Assembly (NCBI RefSeq): GCF_000975055.1
Contig: NZ_BBRB01000001.1
Coordinates: 565,751-629,750 of the forward strand
DNA: 64,000 nucleotides
Direction of reading: 5' to 3'
From: Demequina sediminicola
GTDB lineage: Bacteria > Actinomycetota > Actinomycetes > Actinomycetales > Demequinaceae
Shown: one piece after another, positions 58,891 through 64,000 of the stretch
How positions within the stretch are numbered: position 1 is the first letter of the stretch
Layout: each line of letters starts with the position of its first letter
The notes under the pieces: model-generated
What the model saw: the letters and a program-made list of their open reading frames with translations, nothing else
What the model was told of the DNA's origin: nothing
The model's database searches: none
Program-made: the position numbers and the translations under genes

Positions 58891-59487
58891 ATGTATGACG
58901 GCGCAGTGCAGGACCTGATCGATGAGCTTGGCTACCTTCCCGGGGTGGGCCCCAAGAGTGCTCAGCGCATCGCGTTCCACCTTCTCTCTGCTGATGCAAC
59001 GGACGTCCGCCGGCTTGCAGACGCGATCATCACCGTGAAGGAGAAGGTGCGTTTCTGTGACACCTGCGGCAATGTCGCTGAGTCAGAGCAGTGCCGCATT
59101 TGTGCTGACACTCGGCGCTCCGATGACGTCCTGTGCGTGGTTGAAGAGCCCAAGGACGTGGTGGTCATCGAGCGCACCCGGGAGTATCGCGGGCGCTATC
59201 ACGTCCTCGGTGGCGCGATCGATCCGATGAGTGGCGTGGGGCCTGATGATCTGCGGATTCGTGAACTGCTGACGCGTCTAGGTGATGGCACGGTGCAGGA
59301 AGTCATCATTGCGACCGACCCGAACATTGAGGGCGAGGCCACCGCGACGTACCTGACACGCATGTTGGTCCCCATGGGTGTGACGGTGTCGCGTCTGGCA
59401 TCCGGACTTCCTGTGGGTGGCGACCTTGAGTATGCGGACGAGGTGACTTTGGGTCGCGCGTTCGAAGGCCGCCGCCAAGTCTCCTAA
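58891..59487 (+). CDS. recR: Recombination mediator RecR
   Basis: This 198-residue protein helps load RecA at gaps and binds RecO. It has the HhH segment [20 protein letters not shown], the zinc-finger [20 protein letters not shown], and the TOPRIM domain [20 protein letters not shown] then [20 protein letters not shown]. The C-terminal motif [15 protein letters not shown] is complete. ATG at [14 protein letters not shown] is the family start; an earlier ATG adds 10 non-conserved residues. It is followed by a perfect family A hairpin before the convergent ABC transporter permease. Confidence 0.97.
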   Translation: MYDGAVQDLIDELGYLPGVGPKSAQRIAFHLLSADATDVRRLADAIITVKEKVRFCDTCGNVAESEQCRICADTRRSDDVLCVVEEPKDVVVIERTREYRGRYHVLGGAIDPMSGVGPDDLRIRELLTRLGDGTVQEVIIATDPNIEGEATATYLTRMLVPMGVTVSRLASGLPVGGDLEYADEVTLGRAFEGRRQVS

Positions 59488-59513
59488 CCCCCTCCCCCCG
59501 TTTCTTTCATGCG

Positions 59514-59567
59514 AAATGGCTCCATTTCGCTGTTTTGAGGTGCCTAGACAGCGAAATGGAGCCATTT
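59514..59567. repeat. Family A palindromic repeat, copy 3, at a convergent gene end
   Basis: AAATGGCTCCATTTCGCTGT (59514-59533) and its perfect complement (59548-59567) enclose a 14-base loop. They lie 27 bases after recR and 7 bases before the ABC permease end. It uses the same stem as the copy at 17469 with one compensatory pair change. It probably terminates both genes. Confidence 0.9.
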
Positions 59568-59573
59568 GGCGAG

Positions 59574-60860
59574 TTAGGCGACGCGGGTTCCTTTGCGGAG
59601 TTTCTTGTAGGGGACGCGTAGGCGCTGAATCACCAAGGCCATCGACCCGAAGAGCAACACCACACAGACAGCGACACCTGGCCAAGGCGCCGGGGCTGTC
59701 GTCGCAACCGCGCGCTCATACTCCTGCCAGTCCTGCTCCTCCAGCGCCCACTCGGCTTCCAGTTCCTCGGCGGTCTGCGCGTCGGCTTCCTCGCCCGCTC
59801 CTGCACCGTCACCCGTGCCGAAGATTTCCGCGCATTCGTCCCACTGGGTCACGTTTCCCAGGTCGTCCTCGAATGGGCCCACCCGTGCACCGGACACCGC
59901 CGTGTGGATACCTGAGAACAGTCCAGGGGCGGCGCGCCCGTCACGGATGTACGTCTCCGGATCCACGACTGGAGCGGTTTCCGCAACCATGACTGCGGGG
60001 TTGAGCAAGAGGATCCACGCTACGCGCTCGGTGTGGGCTACACCCGACGTGTATTCATGTTCCGTGCATGTGTAGTCGGCTGGGTCAAGCGAACTGTAGT
60101 CACCTGACACGTATGCCGCGTCGAGGGCTTGTGCTTCCTCTTCGGACAGCTGTTCCCAATCGATGTAACGGTCGGTGTATGTGACCGTGTCGGTGACGGC
60201 GATGCTCGCGACGCCGTACAACACCAGAGTGCCGATCAGCAGCACGCCGGTCGTCAGGTGCGCGAGTGCCACAGATGCCACTGCCCGCGCAGCCAGTGAC
60301 GACCACGCCAGCCCTACTGCAGTGAGCGCGAGGACCACTAGGAGCACGGCGGCAATGGTGACGAGGAGCTCGTCGAGGTGCCATCCGGACTTCAAGAAGG
60401 CGTAGACCAAGAATGGCGAGAGCGCCAGGAGCGCGATGACGGCCACACACCAGGACGCCAGGAGCTTGCCGACGGCGATGTCGCCGGCAGTCAGGTGGGA
60501 CATTTGAAGGGGTGCGAGGACGCCCTCCGTCGAGTCACCGTTCACGGAGGTGGCGGACAGCGACGGTGCAATCAGTGCGCCGACGCCCATCACGAGGATG
60601 AGCGCGAGTTCCAGCGGCACGGATGTGAGCTCTGACGTGTCCATCACTGCGGCGAGAATGCAGATGCCAATGGTCACGGCGAAGGTCAGACCGTAGAACA
60701 CGTACCCCTTGACGGTGGGCCTGCGCCGCCGCAGTTCGATGCGCGCCATGAGGCCGACGCCGTGCCAGGTTGGCGCCCAGGGGTTACCCCGGCGCGGTGG
60801 GGGCGATACGGGGGCGTGGGCGGGAGCGACGGCTCCGGGTTCAGTCGTGACGGTGCTCAT
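59574..60860 (-). CDS. ABC-2-type transporter permease
   Basis: This 428-residue membrane protein has an N-terminal cytosolic part and helices starting at GYVFYGLTFAVTIGICILAA. The ABC-2 fold of six helices runs through ALILVMGVGALIAPSLSATS, NGDSTEGVLAPLQMSHLTAG and further segments to about residue 230. Two hydrophilic stretches (about 225-330, with acidic CTEHEYTSG and a Glu-rich region near 345-375) are exposed. A last helix (about 390-412) ends in VPYKKLRKGTRVA. It overlaps the ATPase gene by 4 bp. Substrate is not evident. Confidence 0.86.
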   Translation of the reverse strand: MSTVTTEPGAVAPAHAPVSPPPRRGNPWAPTWHGVGLMARIELRRRRPTVKGYVFYGLTFAVTIGICILAAVMDTSELTSVPLELALILVMGVGALIAPSLSATSVNGDSTEGVLAPLQMSHLTAGDIAVGKLLASWCVAVIALLALSPFLVYAFLKSGWHLDELLVTIAAVLLVVLALTAVGLAWSSLAARAVASVALAHLTTGVLLIGTLVLYGVASIAVTDTVTYTDRYIDWEQLSEEEAQALDAAYVSGDYSSLDPADYTCTEHEYTSGVAHTERVAWILLLNPAVMVAETAPVVDPETYIRDGRAAPGLFSGIHTAVSGARVGPFEDDLGNVTQWDECAEIFGTGDGAGAGEEADAQTAEELEAEWALEEQDWQEYERAVATTAPAPWPGVAVCVVLLFGSMALVIQRLRVPYKKLRKGTRVA

Positions 60861-61798
60861 CGTCGCTCCTCATTCATTGCCATGTACGTCTGTTCCAATG
60901 CGGAGCCCACTGGTCCGAACTGGTGGATAGCCACACCGTGCTCGACGATCCAGGACAAGGACTGCGCGGCGTGATCTTGGCTTTCCACACGGACGATGGC
61001 CCCGCCGGCTTCCGGCTCGAAGGCCACCTGGTATTGGGTGAGGAGGGCTTGCAGTTGCGCCGGGTTGGTAGCGCCGATGCGGTAGCGGGTTTTGGCGTCG
61101 GCGACCATGGCAGCGGCGTCGTCGCCGAGTGTGCGGCCTTGGGACATGAAGATGGCATCGTCGACCATCTCGTCCAGCTCCGCGAGCACGTGGCTGGAGA
61201 CGAGGACGGCGCGCCCTTCGGCTGCGAATTCACGCACGAGTTCGCGCAGTTCGATCCGGGAACGTGGATCGAGTCCGTTGGCAGGTTCGTCCAGGAGCAA
61301 TACGGCGGGGTCGTGAACCAGAGCACGGGCAAGGGACAGCCGCTGCTTCTGACCGCGGGAGAGCACACGCGCGGGACGCTCGGCAAACTCTGTCAGGTGG
61401 ACCCGTGCAAGCAGTTCCATACCGCGAGTTCGAGCGGTAGCTCGTGGAATGCGGTAGGCCTCGCCCATGAGGGTCAGGGTCTGGAGGCACGTGAGGTTGT
61501 CCCACGAGCCGAGTTGGTCCGGCATCCATCCAATGGACGCACGTACTGCAGCGGCGTCTGTCCGGGGGTCACAACCGGCGACGGTGATAGTTCCACTGTC
61601 GGGGCGCAGGAGCCCCGACAACATCAGCATGAGGGTGGTCTTGCCGCAGCCGTTGGGACCGATGAGCGCGGTCACTGAGCCGGCCGGCACGGTCAACGTC
61701 GCGTCGGTCACGGCGTGAACTGAGCCGAATCGACGCGCGACGCCCGTGGCGACAATTGCCTCACGCACGGGCGCGGGTGCCAGTGCTGGTGAAGTCAT
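60857..61798 (-). CDS. ABC transporter ATPase
   Basis: This 313-residue ATPase has Walker A IGPNGCGKTTLMLMLSG, signature LSRGQKQRLSLARALVH (LSRGQ variant), Walker B VLLLDEPANGLDPRSRIEL and the H-loop VLVSSHVLAE. A C-terminal domain of about 80 residues (ALLTQYQVAFEPEAGGAIVR) follows, as in DrrA-like exporters. The start at MTSPALAP overlaps nothing; the gene is upstream of and coupled to the permease. The divergent TetR gene 180 bases upstream, with two palindromes between, probably regulates it. Confidence 0.92.
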   Translation of the reverse strand: MTSPALAPAPVREAIVATGVARRFGSVHAVTDATLTVPAGSVTALIGPNGCGKTTLMLMLSGLLRPDSGTITVAGCDPRTDAAAVRASIGWMPDQLGSWDNLTCLQTLTLMGEAYRIPRATARTRGMELLARVHLTEFAERPARVLSRGQKQRLSLARALVHDPAVLLLDEPANGLDPRSRIELRELVREFAAEGRAVLVSSHVLAELDEMVDDAIFMSQGRTLGDDAAAMVADAKTRYRIGATNPAQLQALLTQYQVAFEPEAGGAIVRVESQDHAAQSLSWIVEHGVAIHQFGPVGSALEQTYMAMNEERR

Positions 61799-61874
61799 GG
61801 TTCTCCTGTCTCGGGGATGGCGCGCCCCCTGCGCGCCGATAGGGACACCCTTTCAGTGGTCAGGCACTATCGGT

Positions 61875-61934
61875 ATCAGGGACGTCCCTGATTTTTTGGC
61901 GTGTCGCGTCGGTGTACGTGATACCGCGGTGTCA
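61875..61934. promoter_or_regulatory. Two palindromes between ABC operon and TetR gene
   Basis: ATCAGGGACGTCCCTGAT (61875-61892) is a perfect 18-bp palindrome, followed by TTTTT. TGATACCGCGGTGTCA (61919-61934) is palindromic except for one pair. Both lie between divergent start codons (61798 and 61981), which is the usual place for TetR-type operators. The first could instead act as a short terminator, but no gene ends there. Confidence 0.7.
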
Positions 61935-61980
61935 TAGTGAGTGAACCGACTACTCGACGACTGCCACTTCTGGAGGCACC

Positions 61981-62523
61981 ATGCCCCGCAACCCGTCAGA
62001 CAAGCGCGAACGCCTCACTGCTGCGGCCATCCGGTTGGCACGGACGCAGGGACTCGACGCGACCACGATTGCAGCCATCGCCGCAGAGGCCGGAGTGCCA
62101 TCGGGAAGCGTCTACTACTACTTCAAAACCAAGGACGATGTCGCGGCCGGCGTCGCGCAAGGCATTGCCGATGCGCTCGCCGCGCAGGCCGCGGAACACG
62201 ACGCCATCGGCGACGCCAAAGCTGCGCTGACGGCCTTCCTCGAAAGCTACCTCGAGGAGTCCACCACTATCGTCGAGTTCGGCACCGTGTTGTCCACGGC
62301 TGCACGCGCCGGATACAGCGGTCCTCACGAAGCGACACTTGAGTGGCTCGCGGAACGCTTCTCCGACATCGGCTTTGCCGAAGCTGCCGCCTCCGCCCGT
62401 GCCCAGCACCTGCTTGCAGGCGTTGAAGGCGGCTCAGCCGTGGCATCGGCTCTGGGCGATGCCACTCCCCTGCAACGCGAGGTTGCACAGCTGACGCGCT
62501 GGGTCGCGAACGCCTCGGCCTGA
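61981..62523 (+). CDS. TetR-family regulator
   Basis: This 180-residue regulator has HTH residues about 8-55: DKRERLTAAAIRLARTQGLD, ATTIAAIAAEAGVPSGSVYY and YFKTKDDVAAGVAQGI. The ligand domain has FGTVLSTAARAGYSGPHEAT and a final LTRWVANASA. It is divergent from the ABC exporter pair, so it probably represses that transporter and senses its substrate. lysC starts about 110 bases downstream with its own upstream stretch. Confidence 0.88.
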   Translation: MPRNPSDKRERLTAAAIRLARTQGLDATTIAAIAAEAGVPSGSVYYYFKTKDDVAAGVAQGIADALAAQAAEHDAIGDAKAALTAFLESYLEESTTIVEFGTVLSTAARAGYSGPHEATLEWLAERFSDIGFAEAAASARAQHLLAGVEGGSAVASALGDATPLQREVAQLTRWVANASA

Positions 62524-62634
62524 ACCGTCACCAGCTCCTGACCACAGGAATAGGCCATTTGGCGCGTTTTCACTAGAATGAACCGCGCGTCCGAGGCCGG
62601 GCGTGCCATCCCTGAAATTTTACGGAGTCAACCC

Positions 62635-63903
62635 ATGCCGCTCGTCGTGCAAAAGTACGGCGGGTCCTCCGTGTCGGACGCAGAAGCGATCCAGCGCGTA
62701 GCCCGCCGCATTGTTGAGACTAAGCGCGCCGGCAACGATGTTGTCGTCGCTGTGTCTGCAATGGGCGACACGACGGACGACCTCCTCGACCTCGCCAATG
62801 CCGTCACCGATGACCCGGCGCCCCGCGAGATGGACATTCTCCTCACGGCTGGCGAGCGCATCTCCATGGCACTGCTCGCGATGGCTATCCGCCACCTCGG
62901 CGTGGGCGCACAAGCATTCACCGGCCCCCAGGCTGGAGTCATCACTACCGAGCACCACGGGCGCGCGCGCATCATCGATGTGGCTCCCGGACGCCTCCAG
63001 AAAGCCGTGAGCGATGGCGACGTCGCTATCGTGGCCGGATTCCAGGGCCTGCACCCAGAAACTCAGGACGTCACGACGCTCGGCCGCGGCGGCTCCGACA
63101 CCACGGCCGTAGCGCTGGCTGCTGCACTTGAGGCAGACGTATGCGAGATCTACACGGATGTTGACGGCGTCTTCACTGCCGACCCGCGCATCGTCCCCTC
63201 TGCCCGCAAACTCGATCGCATCTCTTACGAAGAGATGCTTGACCTTGCCGCATCGGGCGCCAAGGTCCTCATGCCGCGCTGTGTTGAATACGCGCGCCGG
63301 TTCGAAGTACCGATCCACGTGCGCTCGTCCTTCTCAGGTCTTGAAGGGACCTGGGTGACGGGTGCTGTTGAAGGAGAAGACATGGAAGACCCGATCATCG
63401 CCGGAGTTGCGCACGACCGCTCCGAGGCCAAGATCACGGTCATCGGCGTCCCCGACGTCCCCGGCTCTGCTGCTCGCCTGTTCGAGGCCGTCGCCACGGC
63501 AGACGTCAACATCGACATGATTGTGCAGAACGTTTCCGCGACCGTCACGGGTGTGACAGACATCTCGTTCACGCTCCCCGCAGACACCGTGCCGCGCGCC
63601 ACCGCCGCTATCGAAGCCGACCACGCTGGCATCGGCTACGCGGAGCTGTCGACGGATGACGCCATTGGCAAGCTTTCCTTGGTGGGCGCCGGAATGCGCT
63701 CCAACTCGGGAGTGAGCGCCAAGTTCTTCACCGCATTGCGTGACGCGGGAATCAACATCGAGATGATCACCACCTCGGATATCCGCATCTCTGTGGTGAC
63801 GCGCGCCGAGAAGCTCGATGAAGCCGTGCGCGCAGTGCACAGCGCATTTGACCTGGACTCAAAGGACGGCGAAGCCGTCGTGTACGGAGGTACCGGACGA
63901 TGA
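62635..63903 (+). CDS. lysC: Aspartokinase (alpha form)
   Basis: This 422-residue kinase phosphorylates aspartate, the first step to lysine, threonine, methionine and diaminopimelate. N-terminal [20 protein letters not shown], then TTDDLLDLA, and ATP/substrate motifs [20 protein letters not shown] and [20 protein letters not shown]. Two ACT domains (about 265-422, e.g. [17 protein letters not shown]-like segment) form the allosteric lysine/threonine site. The ATG follows GGAG; a longer frame is unlikely. An internal start with its own ribosome site encodes a beta form. The stop overlaps asd by 4 bp. Confidence 0.97.
   Translation: MPLVVQKYGGSSVSDAEAIQRVARRIVETKRAGNDVVVAVSAMGDTTDDLLDLANAVTDDPAPREMDILLTAGERISMALLAMAIRHLGVGAQAFTGPQAGVITTEHHGRARIIDVAPGRLQKAVSDGDVAIVAGFQGLHPETQDVTTLGRGGSDTTAVALAAALEADVCEIYTDVDGVFTADPRIVPSARKLDRISYEEMLDLAASGAKVLMPRCVEYARRFEVPIHVRSSFSGLEGTWVTGAVEGEDMEDPIIAGVAHDRSEAKITVIGVPDVPGSAARLFEAVATADVNIDMIVQNVSATVTGVTDISFTLPADTVPRATAAIEADHAGIGYAELSTDDAIGKLSLVGAGMRSNSGVSAKFFTALRDAGINIEMITTSDIRISVVTRAEKLDEAVRAVHSAFDLDSKDGEAVVYGGTGR
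63382..63903 (+). CDS. Aspartokinase beta form from an internal start
   Basis: In frame within lysC, ATG ([12 protein letters not shown]) is preceded by AAGGAG 5 bases upstream (63371-63376). It would encode a 173-residue protein holding both ACT domains. In Corynebacterium a very similar in-frame beta subunit of about 172 residues is known to combine with the full-length form. The strength of the internal ribosome site supports the same organisation here. Confidence 0.8.
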   Translation: MEDPIIAGVAHDRSEAKITVIGVPDVPGSAARLFEAVATADVNIDMIVQNVSATVTGVTDISFTLPADTVPRATAAIEADHAGIGYAELSTDDAIGKLSLVGAGMRSNSGVSAKFFTALRDAGINIEMITTSDIRISVVTRAEKLDEAVRAVHSAFDLDSKDGEAVVYGGTGR

Positions 63904-64000
63904 CTCTGACAGTTGCTGTTGTAGGCGCCACCGGCATGGTGGGCACCGTCATGCGCACGCTGGTTGCCGACCGCTTCCCCGAAGCGAACGTCCGCTTCTT
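63900..64000 (+). CDS. asd: Aspartate-semialdehyde dehydrogenase, start only
   Basis: The gene starts at ATG overlapping the lysC TGA (ATGA) and is cut by the window end after 33 codons. The visible part reads [20 protein letters not shown] followed by [12 protein letters not shown], the NADP-binding loop (VGATGxVG) and first helix of Asd. It follows lysC in the usual lysC-asd order. Confidence 0.93.
   Translation, partial: MTLTVAVVGATGMVGTVMRTLVADRFPEANVRF

Overview
The window is high-GC DNA from an actinobacterium, most likely a member of the Micrococcales near Cellulomonas or Demequina. The evidence is HspR/HAIR control of dnaK, an RskA-type anti-sigma factor, LGFP and DUF4397 surface proteins, a lysC with a beta-subunit internal start, and a GH94 cellobiose phosphorylase that closely resembles the Cellulomonas enzyme as I remember it. 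I saw no phage, insertion sequence or CRISPR array. Most of the window looks like stable chromosome.

Layout: 1-1.7 kb is a KtrAB/TrkH potassium uptake pair, cut at the left edge. 1.7-10.6 kb is a surface-glycan cluster: five glycosyltransferases, one short cluster protein and UDP-GlcNAc 2-epimerase. 10.7-13.1 kb holds dcd, gdhA and a short Gre-like factor. 13.2-16.2 kb is an operon encoding a DUF4397 surface protein, a lipoprotein-type class F sortase, an ECF sigma factor and its RskA-like anti-sigma factor. A DUF4349 lipoprotein, cellobiose phosphorylase, a TetR-DsrE pair with two operators, and a TPP-riboswitch-controlled thiamine ABC transporter follow to 24.8 kb. 24.8-29.9 kb is more accessory: a rhodanese, a lipoprotein, an LGFP-repeat protein, an AbiEi/DUF559 protein and several palindromic or tandem repeats. 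29.8-34.3 kb is the dnaK-grpE-dnaJ-hspR operon plus a VOC protein.

34.4-38.3 kb holds the most unusual genes. One is a single polypeptide that joins an ECF sigma factor, an anti-sigma zinc finger, a membrane helix, an acidic Ser/Thr/Gly-rich stalk and a large predicted extracellular domain. Divergent to it is a degenerate GGDEF protein. Next come a DJ-1/PfpI protein, an MFS exporter, and a class I ribonucleotide reductase (nrdA-nrdB). The small subunit has Phe at the radical-Tyr position and Glu as first metal ligand, which is the class Ic pattern. Two NrdR-like boxes lie upstream. 44.8-64 kb holds upp, tadA, a FUSC exporter, tRNA-Ser(CGA), a LURP-one protein, hipBA, an aldehyde dehydrogenase-SulP pair, a MarR redox operon, a LytR_C protein, tRNA-Ser(GGA), the 4.5S SRP RNA, dnaX, a TetR gene, recR, an ABC exporter with divergent TetR, lysC and the start of asd.

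Three repeat signals cross gene boundaries: a 20-bp-arm hairpin family (3 copies), a second roughly 59-bp palindrome family (4 copies), and an octamer GCATCGGC/GCCGATGC that I counted by eye about 44 times, far above chance. All coordinates and counts come from reading the sequence; no database search was possible.
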